NCBI RefSeq assembly: GCF_019279795.1
Contig: NC_056743.1
Location: forward strand, 871,580,478-871,644,477
Length of the DNA stretch: 64,000 nt
Direction of reading: 5' to 3'
Origin: Protopterus annectens
Taxonomy: Eukaryota > Chordata > Ceratodontiformes > Protopteridae
Shown here: positions 22,801 through 33,380 of the stretch, piece by piece
Layout of the letters: every line of letters begins with the position of its first letter
Position numbering within the stretch: position 1 is the first letter of the stretch
Made by a program: the position numbers and the translations under genes
Notes under the pieces: generated by a model
What the model saw: the letters and a program-made list of their open reading frames with translations, nothing else
The model's database searches: none
What the model was told of the DNA's origin: nothing

Positions 22801-22937
22801 CTAATGAAACAAAACTAGTATGGGCATGTTTTTGACATCTGTGCTTGTCATCTTTGAAGACTGGTTCTTGAATTACATTCTTAAGGCACTCAATTTACTT
22901 AGCACACCCTGTGATATAATTTAATAAATCTTCATAA

Positions 22938-23184
22938 AACCGCGGTGGTGGTGCTGCGGTAGCGTTGTCACCTCACAGTAAGATTCTGTCCGGTTTGATT
23001 CTCAGCTAGAGCGTCTTCTGTGTGGAGACATGCATGAATGGGCGTACCTTCGTTGAAGGTTGTGCATCAGGGCTGGTAACTCGGCACGTAAAAATCAACT
23101 ACCAATCATTAGTGGACTGGAGTTCCACTGTGGCGAACCCTAACCGGGAAAAGCCGAAAGACACAACAACAACAACAACATCCC
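22938..23184 (+). mobile_element. tRNA-headed SINE with RTE-type tail
   Basis: The head GTGGTGCTGCGGTAGCGTTG (A-box-like) and CCGGTTTGATTCTC (B-box-like, about 22990) indicate RNA polymerase III transcription from a tRNA-derived promoter. The 3' end CCCTAACCGGGAAAAGCCGA, ending in (ACA)n at 23162-23179, resembles the 3' end of the RTE LINE at 25462-25510. This is the usual arrangement for a SINE borrowing its partner LINE's machinery. The same SINE occurs reversed at 56415-56649 and, in variant form, at 34060-35292. Confidence 0.8.
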
Positions 23185-23429
23185 TAGGAAAAAAGCTTTA
23201 TATTTTTGCATTTTATTTATTGATTGAATGAGAGTGATAACGAGAAGCGATGAACTGCTCGCAGCAAGTATGATGTAAACGACCCTCTGGCTGTACAGCT
23301 CATATGCATTATTCTACAGCTTCTTCAAATAAAAAGGCACTTAAATGATTGCTACACAGATTATATCCTGACTGTAGCGATATCAAAGAAACCTTGTTTT
23401 ACTGCATTTGATATCAGAATACTAATTTA

Positions 23430-24497
23430 TTGCAGTTTACAAAATATATAGCATATCAGAAGGACTTGCATTGTGTCTTTGTGGACTTGGAGAGCGCATA
23501 TGACAGGGTGCCTAAAGAGGATTTGTGCTATTGTATGAGGAAGTTGGGAGTGGCAGAGAAGTATGTACAAGTGGTACAGGATATGTATAAGGGCAGTGTG
23601 ACAGTGGTAAGGTCTGCAGTGGGAGTGACAGATGGATTTAAGGTGGAGGTGGGTTACATCAAGGATCAGCTCTGAGCCCTTTCTTATTTGCAATGGTGAT
23701 GGACACATTGACAGACAAGATCAGACAGGAGTCCCCGTGGACTATGATGTTTGCCGATGACATTGTGATCTGTAGTGAGAGTAGGGAACAAGTTGAGGAG
23801 ATCCTGGAGAGGTGAAAATATGCTCTAGGCAGGAGAGGAATAAAGGTTAGCAGGACTAAGACAGAATATGTGTGTGTAAATGAGAGGGGGGCTAGAGGAA
23901 TGGTGAGGATGCAGGGAGTAGAGTTAGCAAAGGTGGATGAATTTAAATACTTGGGAATGGATCAACAGTTCAGAGTAATAGTGAGTGTGGAAGGCAGGTG
24001 AAGAAGAGAGTACAGGCAGAGTGGAGTGGGTGGAGAAGATTGTTTGGAGTGATTTCTGACAAATGTGTACCAGTAAGAGTGAAAGGGAAGCCCTACAAGA
24101 GGGTAATGAGACCAGCTATGTTATATGGATTGTTGGAGATGGTGGCACTGACAAAAAGGCAGGAGTCAGAGCTGGAGGTAGCAGAGTTAAAGATGATAAG
24201 ATTTGCATTGGATGTGATGTGGATGGACTGGATTAGGAATCAGTATATTAGAGGGTCAAGCTCAGGTTGGACGGTTTGGAGACAAAGCCAGAGAGGTAAG
24301 AATGCATTGGTTTGGACATGCTGAGAAGGGATGCTGGGTATATTGGGAAAAGGATGTTAAGGATGGAGTTTCCAGCTAAGAGGAAAAGAGGAAGAGGCCT
24401 AAGATAAGGTTTATGGATGTGGTGAGAAAGGACATGCAGGTGGTTGGTGTGACAGAGCAAGATGCAGAGGACAGAAAGAAATGGAAACAGATGATCC
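23430..24497 (+). pseudogene. RTE-type LINE reverse transcriptase remnant, copy A
   Basis: 5'-truncated RT. The frame reads [16 protein letters not shown] (motif A), then a one-base deletion near 23650 breaks the [15 protein letters not shown] block. FADDIVLC follows at about 23752 (motif C) and KVSRTKTEYVCVN. A TGA at 23814 replaces a Trp codon usual in this family. Another frameshift lies near 23960. A further frame then has KKRVQAEWSGWRRLFGV and AMLYGL. The RTE 3' end CTCTGTGGCGACCCCTAACA with a GAAGAAG tail lies beyond the LINE A insertion, at 25462-25510. The copy is inactive. Confidence 0.85.
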
Positions 24498-25455
24498 AAA
24501 GCCAAAGCCAGTGGTCTGTGGCTGTCCAGGTTTGCAGATGCCTGCAAGCTGGGCACTGTCTTAAATTCCCCTAGTGATGTGAACATCCTCCAAGAGGGCC
24601 TTACCCAAACTAATGACTGGTGCCGGAAGCAAAGCCTCAAACTGAATGCCAAGAAATGCATCATTATCCCCTTTGGGGAAAATGTCATCCCCACTAATTA
24701 TCACATTAATAATGTACTAAGCATACAATCAGTTGTGAGGGACTTGGGCACCCAGGTTAATAGCAACCTGACTTTTGACCACCACATTGCCTCAGTTGTA
24801 CGGAAGGCTTTCTACATGGCCCACCTCATAAATAAGGGTTTTTCATCCAGGAATAAGGAGGTCATAACATCCCTGTACTTCTCACTTATCAGACCCATAA
24901 TTGAGTACAATGCCCCCTTCAGCATGTACCTTGCCAAGCACATGCAGCAATTGGAGAGACCACAGAGGTTCCTAACCAGGAAAATCCAGGGTCTCAAACA
25001 CCTATTCTATACAGATAGGCTAAAAGCCCTGTCCCTCCACTCACTCTCATATAGACTGCTCAGAGGTTACCTGGGTCTGGCATACAAGACCATTTCAGAC
25101 CCAGCCTTGATGGAGTTGCTGCATATCTGTAATTCAAACTCCAGTTGTGCAACTCACATGCAAGGTCTTAACCTGGTCTGTGACATTAATAGAACTTGTT
25201 GGCATGATAGATTTGTGTCCCAGAGACTCCCCCCTCTGTGGAATAGACTCCCCTCTCCATGTCAAGCAGAGTACCTCACTAGCCCTCTAAGAGGAACCTG
25301 GACCACTGGATGGGAAACAGAAAATATACTCCTGGGATCCCACCGTTTTCCCTGCTGGACAGGGGAAACAGGTGCTGACTTAGCGAACATGGGCGAAATT
25401 CTTGGCTAGGCTTATAAGGGCCTCTGGGCCAATAGCCTAGTATCATCCTATGAAC
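24498..25455 (+). mobile_element. LINE A 3' fragment nested in RTE, copy A
   Basis: The RTE text changes to LINE A near 24498. An out-of-frame start has FADACKLG (altered FADD active site), followed by a 276-codon frame at 24579-25409. That frame has LKLNAKKCIIIPFGENV, VRDLGTQVNSN, RPIIEYNAPF and NRTCWHDRFVSQRLPPLWN, all thumb and C-terminal LINE A blocks. It ends with AGGCTTATAAGGGCCTC and CCTATGAACCTA at 25455. RTE sequence resumes directly. The bases TGATCC before and TAATCC after may be a degraded target duplication. Confidence 0.88.
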
Positions 25456-25510
25456 CTAATCCTCTGTGGCGACCCCTAACAGGAACAGCTGAAAGAGGAA
25501 GAAGAAGAAG
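25456..25510 (+). mobile_element. RTE LINE 3' end, copy A
   Basis: CTCTGTGGCGACCCCTAACA then GGAACAGCTGAAAGAGG and a (GAA)n-type tail. This is the 3' end of the same RTE element whose RT precedes the LINE A insertion. Confidence 0.8.
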
Positions 25511-26163
25511 CAGTTGCTGGAGACAACAAAGTCACCTCTCATGACTGCACAAACTAGACTAATTAAAAATAATAATAACTTAGTGACATGTGGCCATTGA
25601 TCCAGGCAATGAAAATTCCTATTCATTGGCAAGACAACTTCAAAGAGGGAAATGAATACTTTTTTGGGTCCCATTTTGCTAAGACCCAGTTGTGATGAAA
25701 TGCACAAATAAACATTGGGCATATGGTCAAGTATTATGAGCAGTCAAACTGCCCTTTATTGTAAACCAATATACTTCCAGCAGCTTTGATAAAATGTGCC
25801 TTGGATATTTTCTTCACAGTTTTATAGGTTTACAGGTAAGTACAGCAGAACTAATGACTATAGCATTTTTATATTACTACAGTTACTGGGTCAAAGGCAG
25901 ATGATGTAAGCAACAGCTTTATTTTTGTCTGACATAAATGAGTTAGGGTGATGGACCTAATTGTGCTGGATGTAGTTACTAATCTAGTTTCATGAATATT
26001 ATTTACTTTTAGAGATGGCATGCATTTGATTTACACCTTCCATTTCTGAGTCTCCTTTTATGGTTTTCAGCTGTTATACTGCCCTATTTCATTTTATATA
26101 AATTGCTGAATTGCTTCAGCAATACCAACCGACAGCCATGTAAAGCAAACATTTTCATTGCAG
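25511..26163 (+). other. Protease intron before GDSGGP exon, copy A
   Basis: Intronic DNA ending at TTTTCATTGCAG. It is nearly identical to 29931-30582. Confidence 0.8.
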
Positions 26164-26316
26164 GGTGACTCTGGTGGGCCTCTGAACTGCTGAAACTCCA
26201 ATGGTAAGTGGGAAGATCATGGAATTGTCAGTTTTGGCTCTGCTAATGGCTGCAACTACCCAAAGAAACCATCCGTTTTCACAAGGGTCTCTGCTTTCAA
26301 CAGCTGGATTAGCCAG
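26164..26316 (+). pseudogene. Protease exon with catalytic Ser, copy A, in-frame TGA
   Basis: This 153-nt (51-codon) phase-0 exon lies between acceptor TTTTCATTGCAG and donor CAG|GTAAGG. It encodes GDSGGPLNC (catalytic Ser-195 within GDSGG), then a TGA at 26191-26193. The frame then continues undisturbed through [16 protein letters not shown] and [14 protein letters not shown] to WISQ. Aligned by eye to elastases, the TGA stands where CELA2 and CTRC have Gln. Gly-216 (SFG) and Ser-226 (KPS) keep the open S1 pocket. Apart from the TGA the exon looks intact, including splice sites. It is either a recent pseudogene or a stop that is read through or skipped. The same TGA is in copy B, so it predates the duplication. 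Confidence 0.85.
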
Positions 26317-26441
26317 GTAAGGTGATGGCTGTATAATTTTCCTCTTTTGGTATTGTTTGTCACCTTCCGTTCCTTAACAGCATTGTTAACATGCCTGATC
26401 AGCTTTATATGAGCTATTGTTATGATCGTTATCTTTTTATT

Positions 26442-27664
26442 CATAGGTTCATAGGTTTATACTAGGCTATCTGCCCTAAGGCATTTATAAGCCTAGCCCA
26501 GAGTTTTTGTGGTCTACGCCACCCCTTATGTTAAAAAATACTGTGCCCATTAGTTTGTTATGCCTCTGTCCAGCAGTGACACAGAGATGATTCCCGGGGT
26601 AAACCTACAATCTCCCATCCACCGGTCAAGATTTCTCTTGAACTGAGCCAGCGAGGTGCTCTGCCTCACATGGACCGGGATTTTATTCCACAACATAGGG
26701 AGTCTCTGGGTGACAAATCTATCCCTCCAGCATGTCCTATTTATATCCGTGCTAAGGTTTAAGTTGCTTGCTCTAGTGTATCTGGTAGATTTGGATTTTT
26801 TGAGGTGGAGCATGTTCATTAATTCCGGGTTGGACATGGCCTTGTATGTCAGGCACAGGTCACCACTGAGCAGACGGTATGCGACTGAATAGAGCTGGAG
26901 TTTCTTCAGTCTGGCAGCATATGACAGATTTTGGAGTCCCTTTATCCTTTTGGTGAGGAACTTTTGGGGTCTCTCCAATTGCTGCAGGTGTCGGGTGAGA
27001 TACATCCCGAATGGGGCATTGTACTCGATCATTGGTCTGATAAGTGAAGAGTACAGGGGAACAATGATCTCACTTGATCTGGATGTGAATCCCTTCATGA
27101 TCAGGTGGGCAATGTAGAAGGTTTTTCTAACCACTTTAGCAATGTGAGTGTTAAAAGAAAGGCCACTGTCAACCTGGGTCCCCAGGTCCCTGATAACCTC
27201 TTCTGTGCTTAGTGGATTGCCACCTATATGGTAGCGTGGGGTTACCTTATTTTTCCGAAGGTATGACTATACATTTTTTGGCATTTAACTTCAGGCCATG
27301 GCTCTGGCACCAGCTATCAGTTTCCGTGAGACCCCTCTGAAGGATATCTGTGTCTGATGTACTTTCCACTATGGCTCCTAGCTTGCAGTCATCTGCAAAC
27401 TTTGTCAGCCATAGTCCTCCTATGTTAGCCTGTACTTCTGAGAAGTAGATGCCAAACAACAGGGGGCCAAGGACTGAGCCCTGTGGGACACCACTTGTGA
27501 CCGGCTTGGAGTCTGACATGGCGCCAGCTACTCTAACCCTGTGGGTTCTGTCCTTTAGCCAGTTTGTGACATATGGGTTTACATTTAAGCTGGTAAGTTT
27601 CTCTATAATACCCGAGTGGGGTATTGTGTCGAAAGCTTTTGCAAGGTCAAGGTAGGCTGTAATA
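26442..27664 (-). mobile_element. LINE A 5'-truncated copy at the duplication junction
   Basis: The 3' end (CATAGGTTCATAGG) abuts the right end of duplication copy A, and the truncated 5' end lies 7 bases before copy B. Minus-strand frames are 27717-27247, with AYLDLAKAFDTIPHSG, GVPQGSVLGPLLFGIYF and the intact active site KFADDCKLG (about 27395), and 27134-26550, with RPMIEYNAPF and NRTCWRDRF..RLPMLWN. A frameshift near 27245 separates them. This is the best-preserved active site among the LINE A copies, so it may be younger than the others. Confidence 0.9.
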
Positions 27665-27837
27665 AGGGAACGCAAGTATGATGTAAACGACCCTCTGGCT
27701 GTACAGCTCATATGCATTATTCTACAGCTTCTTCAAATAAAAAGGCACTTAAATGATTGCTACACAGATTATATCCTGACTGTAGCGATATCAAAGAAAC
27801 CTTGTTTTACTGCATTTGATATCAGAATACTAATTTA

Positions 27838-28905
27838 TTGCAGTTTACAAAATATATAGCATATCAGAAGGACTTGCATTGTGTCTTTGTGGACTTGGAG
27901 AACGCATATGACAGGGTGCCTAAAGAGGATTTGTGCTATTGTATGAGGAAGATGGGAGTGGCAGAGAAGTATGTACAAGTGATACAGGATATGTATAAGG
28001 GCAGTGTGACAGTGGTAAGGTCTGCAGTAGGAGTGACAGATGGATTTAAGGTGGAGGTGGGGTTACATCAAGGATCAGCTCTGAGCCCTTTCTTATTTGC
28101 AATGGTGATGGACACATTGACAGACAAGATCAGACAGGAGTCCCCGTGGACTATGATGTTTGCCGATGACATTGTGCTCTGTAGTGAGAGTAGGGAACAA
28201 GTTGAGGAGATCCTGGAGAGGTGAAAATATGCTCTAGGCAGGAGAGGAATAAAGGTTAGCAGGACTAAGACAGAATATATGTGTGTGAATGAGAGGGGGG
28301 CTAGAGGAATGGTGAGGATGCAGGGAGTAGAGTTAGCAAAGGTGGATGAATTTAAATACTTGGGAATGGATCAACAGTTCAGAGTAATAGTGAGTGTGGA
28401 AGGCAGGTGAAGAAGAGAGTACAGGCAGAGTGGAGTGGGTGGAGAAGATTGTTTGGAGTGATTTCTGACAAATGTGTACCAGTAAGAGTGAAAGGGAAGC
28501 CCTACAAGAGGGTAATGAGACCAGCTATGTTATATGGATTGTTGGAGATGGTGGCACTGACAAAAAGGCAGGAGTCAGAGCTGGAGGTAGCAGAGTTAAA
28601 GATGATAAGATTTGCATTGGATGTGATGTGGATGGACTGGATTAGGAATCAGTATATTAGAGGGTCAAGCTCAGGTTGGACGGTTTGGAGACAAAGCCAG
28701 AGAGGTAAGAATGCATTGGTTTGGACATGCTGAGAAGGGATGCTGGGTATATTGGGAAAAGGATCTTAAGGATGGAGTTTCCAGCTAAGAGGAAAAGAGG
28801 AAGAGGCCTAAGATAAGGTTTATGGATGTGGTGAGAAAGGACATGCAGGTGGTTGGTGTGACAGAGCAAGATGCAGAGGACAGAAAGAAATGGAAACAGA
28901 TGATC
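27838..28905 (+). pseudogene. RTE-type LINE reverse transcriptase remnant, copy B
   Basis: The 128-codon frame 27838-28224 keeps in one frame motif A ([15 protein letters not shown]), [18 protein letters not shown], and the active site [11 protein letters not shown]. This shows the copy A frameshift is private to copy A. The frame ends at the shared TGA that replaces a Trp codon. The later frame 28407-28733 (KKRVQAEWSGW) equals copy A. It is interrupted by LINE A at about 28906, with the RTE 3' end at 29874-29930. It lacks the endonuclease and N terminus, so it is inactive. Confidence 0.88.
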
Positions 28906-29873
28906 CAAAGCCAGAGCCAGTGGTCTGTGGCTGTCCAGGTTTGCAGATGCCTGCAAGCTGGGCACTGTCTTAAATTCCCCTAGTGATGTGAACATCCTCC
29001 AAGAGGGCCTTACCCAAACTAATGACTGGTGCTGGAAGCAAAGCCTCAAACTGAATGCCAAGAAATGCATCATTATCCCCTTTGGGGAAAATGTCATCCC
29101 CATTAATTATCACATTAATAATGTACTAAGCACGCAATCAGTTGTGAGGGACTTGGGCACCCAGGTTGATAGCAACCTGACTTTTGACCACCACATTGCC
29201 TCAGTTGTACGGAAGGCTTTCTACATGGCCCACCTCATAAATAAGGGTTTTTCATCCAGGAACAAGGAGGTCATAACATCCCTGTACTTCTCACTTATCA
29301 GACCCATAATTGAGTACAATGCCCCCTTCAGCATGTACCTTGCCAAGCACATGCAGCAATTGGAGAGACCACAGAGGTTCCTAACCAGGAAAATCCAGGG
29401 TCTCAAACACATATTCTATACAGATAGGCTAAAAGCCCTGTCCCTCCACTCACTCTCATACAGACTGCTCAGAGGTTACCTGGGTCTGGCATACAGGACC
29501 ATTTCAGACCCAGCCTTGATGGAGTTGCTGCATATCTGTAATTCAAACTCCAGTTGTGCAACTCACATGCAAGGTCTTAACCTGGTCTGTGACATTAATA
29601 GAACTTGTTGGCATGATAGATTTGTGTCCCAGAGACTCCCCCCTCTGTGGAATAGACTCCCCTCTCCATGTCAAGCAGAGTACCTCTCAAGCCCTCTTTA
29701 AGAGGAACCTGGACCACTGGATGGGAAACAGAAAATATACCCCTGGGATCCCACCGGTTTCCCTGCTGGACAGGGGAAACAGGTGCTGACTTAGCGAACA
29801 TGGGCGAAATTCTTGGCTAGGCTTATAAGGGCCTCTGGGCCAATAGCCTAGTATCATCCTATATACCTATGAA
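28906..29873 (+). mobile_element. LINE A 3' fragment nested in RTE, copy B
   Basis: Same fragment as 24498-25455, with the 237-codon frame 28988-29701. Differences include an extra TTTA near 29700 that changes the C-terminal frame and an additional ATATACCTATGAACC tail unit before RTE resumes at 29874. Other changes are single substitutions. Confidence 0.88.
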
Positions 29874-29930
29874 CCTAATCCGCTGTGGCGACCCCTAACA
29901 GAAACAGCTGAAAGAGGAAGAAGAAGAAGC
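29874..29930 (+). mobile_element. RTE LINE 3' end, copy B
   Basis: AATCCGCTGTGGCGACCCCT then AACAGCTGAAAGAGGAAGAAG. It retains the CGC of the usual family end, where copy A has CTC. Confidence 0.8.
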
Positions 29931-30582
29931 AGTTGCTGGAGACAACAAAGTCACCTCCCATGACTGCACAAACTAGACTAATTAAAAATAATAATAACTT
30001 AGTGACATGTGGCCATTGATCCAGGCAATGAAAATTCCTATTCATTGGCAAGACAACTTCAAAGAGGGAAATGAATAATTTTTTGGGTCCCATTTTGCTA
30101 AGACCCAGTTGTGATGAAATGCACAAATAAACACTGGGCATATGGTTAAGTATTATGAGTAGTCAAACTGCCCTTCATTGTAAACCAATATACTTCCAGC
30201 AGCTTTGATAAAATGTGCCTTGGATATTTTCTTCACAGGTTTATAGGTTTACAGGTAAGTACAGCAGAACTAATGACTATAGCATTTTACATTACTACAG
30301 TTACTGGGTCAAAGGCAGATGATGTAAGCAACAGCTTTATTTTTGTCTGACATAAATGAGCTAGGGTGATGGACCTAATTGTGCTGGATGTAGTTACTAA
30401 TCTAGTTTCATGAATATTATTTACTTATTAGAGATGGCATGCATTTGATTTACAACTTCCATTTCTGAGTCTCCTTTTATGGTTTTCAGCTGTTATACTG
30501 CCCTATTTCATTTTATATAAATTGCTGAATTGCTTCAGCAATACCAACTGACAGCCATGTAAAGCAAAAATTTTCATTGCAG
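29931..30582 (+). other. Protease intron before GDSGGP exon, copy B
   Basis: Near-identical to 25511-26163, ending in TTTTCATTGCAG. Confidence 0.8.
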
Positions 30583-30735
30583 GGTGACTCTGGTGGGCCT
30601 CTGAACTGCTGAAGCTCCAATGGTAAGTGGGAAGATCATGGAATTGTCAGTTTTGGCTCTGCTAATGGCTGCAACTACCCAAAGAAACCATCCGTTTTCA
30701 CAAGGGTCTCTGCTTTCAACAGCTGGATTAGCCAG
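30583..30735 (+). pseudogene. Protease exon with catalytic Ser, copy B, in-frame TGA
   Basis: This 153-nt phase-0 exon has the same splice sites as copy A and encodes GDSGGPLNC, TGA (30610-30612), then [16 protein letters not shown] and the same end WISQ. The only coding change I see from copy A is AAC to AGC (Asn to Ser) just after the TGA, plus the shared stop. No frameshift has accumulated. With two equivalent exons in tandem the transcript could join either, but both carry the stop. The family's final exon (a handful of residues and the natural stop) was not found downstream. Confidence 0.85.
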
Positions 30736-31759
30736 GTAAGGTGATGGCTGTATAATTCTCCTCTTTTGGTATTGTTTGTCACCTTCCGTTCCTTAGCAGC
30801 ATTGTTAACATGCCTGATCAGCTTTATACGAGCTGTTGTTATGATCATTATCTTTCTATTAATCTCAATTCCCCGATCGGACAAACACATCTGTGCACAA
30901 ACCTTGTATTGTCTTCTCTGCTGCTTTTACCTTCACTGTATACATACACTCTCTCTGTGAACTAACGCCATCCCAAGGGACTACTGTACAAAAATAAATT
31001 CAGCATCAGCTCATCATCTGCATAAAATTTAGCTGCACAATGACAGGCATAAGGTCTACAGTCTCCTCTTCTCTGATTGTGACGCATGTACCAGTCTGCA
31101 GGGAGCCCTTACGTAACATCTGAGCTTCAGTTCTCATAATCATGAACAGTTTATCTGTAAAATAGAGAGACATTTTATTACCCAAGTTGATGTTAATTAT
31201 TTTGATACCTTAAAGGGATGTTTATATTTCAGTTCCATGCACTACTGTGTTCTATTTATTTAATCTTCCTGACTGTGTTTGGAAATTAACTTTTATCAGT
31301 TTAGCACAACTTTCTAGTTCAGTATGACTTCTAAGTTAAACAGGCAGGTAACTAAATAAATAAATAACATCCATAATATATGTAGCAATGTTATCATAGA
31401 ATAGCCTTTATGTTCACATTGCTGTCTGTAATGTACAAGCATGTGCACGTTGCACTTAAACATTACACTTTATAACCATGCTTACACGATGGCAGGAAGG
31501 TATCCGGAGAACCATGCCTGGCATAGTGACTTGAATCAGTCTTGCACATTTTTTAATAGGAAAAATGACAACTGGGATATAAACTTGCAACAAAACAGTT
31601 GAGTGTGTAGCAGCTGGGGATTTCTCCCATTTTTTAATTCTTGCAGCTGTATCTCACAGTGGTGCCATATGAGGTAGTACTAAAGTATCCCTTCCTGACT
31701 GCTTAAGCAATTTATTTTCATACAATGATGGAACAATCCTGTAAAATACAATAAATATA

Positions 31760-31761
<2 letters not shown>

Positions 31762-31790
<29 letters not shown>
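31762..31790. repeat. (CA)n microsatellite
   Basis: Uninterrupted AC/CA dinucleotides. Confidence 0.95.
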
Positions 31791-31793
<3 letters not shown>

Positions 31794-31972
31794 TAGTGGG
31801 GTATAATTAAAGTTCTATATGTATTCATGAAGAAGGGAATTTGTATGGGTTTCCTGCTCATTTCCTAGCCTGTATTCACTTCTGAATAAGTGCAGGTAGC
31901 CGTGTCCCACCATGACCTTGTTTTGTTAGTAGACTCACTTTACTGCATTCGTAAAGTATTTCTAATGTAAAA

Positions 31973-31975
<3 letters not shown>

Positions 31976-32027
<52 letters not shown>
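31976..32027. repeat. (TA)n microsatellite
   Basis: About 26 uninterrupted TA units. Confidence 0.95.
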
Positions 32028-32028
<1 letters not shown>

Positions 32029-32054
32029 TATATGAATCCAGCATACTAGATGAT

Positions 32055-32135
32055 GTGAAATACCTTTACCATATGTTAGTCACTATGAAATTAGCTATAA
32101 TACAACACATAGCTAGAAAGGATCTATCTGACAGA
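32055..32135 (+). repeat. Single monomer of the 61-bp minisatellite unit
   Basis: GAAATACCTTTACCATATGT, CACTATGAAATTAGC and AGGATCTATCTGACAGAC parallel GAAATGCTACTACCATGTGT, CACTATAAAGTTAGC and AGGATCTATCTG in the array at 40848-41690. This is a diverged, unexpanded relative. Confidence 0.65.
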
Positions 32136-32744
32136 CTGCTGTAACACACAGGAAGTGGAAAGTACCTTATTCATAGTCCCACTCTGTAATAGTGGAATAG
32201 ATATTTCTAAAGGCACAATCAAGTGACAGTGACCAGAGTTTCCATTCTTTTACCATTCCACTGCAACAACTGTGACAGAAACATGCCAGTATTTAGTCGG
32301 GCAGAGGCTTTGATCTACATCAGGATTTCTAGATGCTCTCGCTACAGATCCATAATCTAAACTCATAAATCTTCGGTGATGTGGTAGGCAGGAGAAGGCA
32401 CACTCTGTCTGATGTAACTGCAGCAACATTATCAAACTGATAGGCATGGGCCTGAAGTCTTCTTTCAGTCTATAACTGCACACTGTTGGAATATAAGCAG
32501 GTCATTTAATGAAAAGGCAGTGCTCCTGGGCTTCCTTTGAAAAGACACATTTATGCCGATTGTGTTGATCAAGGCTGATAAACAGACCAATAAATAAGTA
32601 ATAACAACACAGTCTTTGACATAAAAGGTATTTTGTGGCCACTGTTACTTTTCTGGGCTTCAGTCTTTTTAATTTCTCCAAGTCTTTTGGGTTTCTAATA
32701 CCATGACGGGAATGGACCCCATTCCTAAGTGAAAGCATGATTAA
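32136..32744. other. No supported gene
   Basis: Two short minus-strand frames (32250-32483, 32502-32738) have no recognisable domain. They may be the 3' flank of the following LINE. Confidence 0.4.
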
Positions 32745-33380
32745 AGTTCATGAAATTAGTATTGTTTCAATCTTTGATGTCAGCCAGTAGTGCTCTTCGC
32801 AGCACCCGCAATGTGCCCATTAATGACTCCTTCTTCATTGCGTATGCAGTTACATGCATTGATAACATATCCAAATATGCCTGCAAATTCTTTTTTATAA
32901 GACTCGCTGCTCCTACTACTATTGGAACTGTCTGGGTATCTTCCACATTGCTCTCTTTTCTGCCTGCAGATCCTGATATTTCATGACTTTGTGTCTCTCT
33001 GTATGCAAGACACCGTAGTCACTAGATGTGGTGATTTCAATGATCAATGCTACTTTTGTATTCTTTTCTTGGACCACTATATCCAGTTTTCTAGCATCTA
33101 TCTTTTGGACTGCTAGTAATGGGTGATTCCATGTGATATAAATTTCATCATTTTCTATGATGCTTTGCGGCTCATGTTTCCAGTGTTTTTCAGCCACTTC
33201 AATACCATAATGTTTACACAATCCCCAGTGCAACAGTATCACCACATTATTATACCTTTCAGTATACAGTCCTTCTGCCATTAATGTGTCGCAACCAGCA
33301 ACAAGGTGAGTGACTGTTTCCAATTTGGTTTTACAAAACCTACATTTGTCTGTTTCTCCCATATGTTCAATGGACTTTGT
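32745..33380 (-). pseudogene. CCHC knuckle and restriction-like endonuclease domain
   Basis: The frame 33362-32919 begins MGETDKCRFCKTKLETVTHL with Cys-X2-Cys-X8-His-X4-Cys spacing. It continues to ITWNHPLLAV, RKLDIVVQEKN and VALIIEIT, then HKVMKYQDLQAEK. The spaced D, E and K residues fit the PD-(D/E)XK nuclease that R2/R4/HERO LINEs use to nick DNA. Past a stop at 32919, another frame reads VPIVVGAASLIKKNLQAY and GTLRVLRRAL, the expected tail of the protein, so the premature stop is a lesion. Confidence 0.75.

Larger units (their letters stand above)
23264..26441 (+). repeat. Large tandem duplication, copy A
   Basis: This 3.2-kb segment is nearly identical to 27672-30860, with a start-to-start spacing of 4408 bp. 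It carries an RTE remnant, a nested LINE A, intronic DNA and the GDSGGP protease exon. It starts at GCAAGTATGATGTAAACGAC and ends at TCTTTTTAT, where a minus-strand LINE A begins. Differences from copy B are scattered substitutions and small indels (for example one G missing near 23650). Confidence 0.95.
27672..30860 (+). repeat. Large tandem duplication, copy B
   Basis: Counterpart of 23264-26441, ending at TCTTTCTATT where unique sequence (AATCTCAATTCC) continues. That continuation is presumably the ancestral right flank. It carries the same RTE, LINE A and exon, so those insertions predate the duplication. Confidence 0.95.
30861..32054. other. Region after the protease exons; no supported gene
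   Basis: It contains a (CA)n run at 31762-31790 and a (TA)n run at 31976-32027. No terminal protease exon could be recognised. Confidence 0.5.

Noticed and set aside
24248..24694. 148-codon minus-strand frame, and its duplicate at 28657-29103
   Set aside because: Antisense shadow of the RTE and LINE A RT frames.
31100..31170. Possible terminal protease exon after an AG near 31129
   Set aside because: In the required phase it gives a stop after two residues, and no family-like tail residues are encoded.
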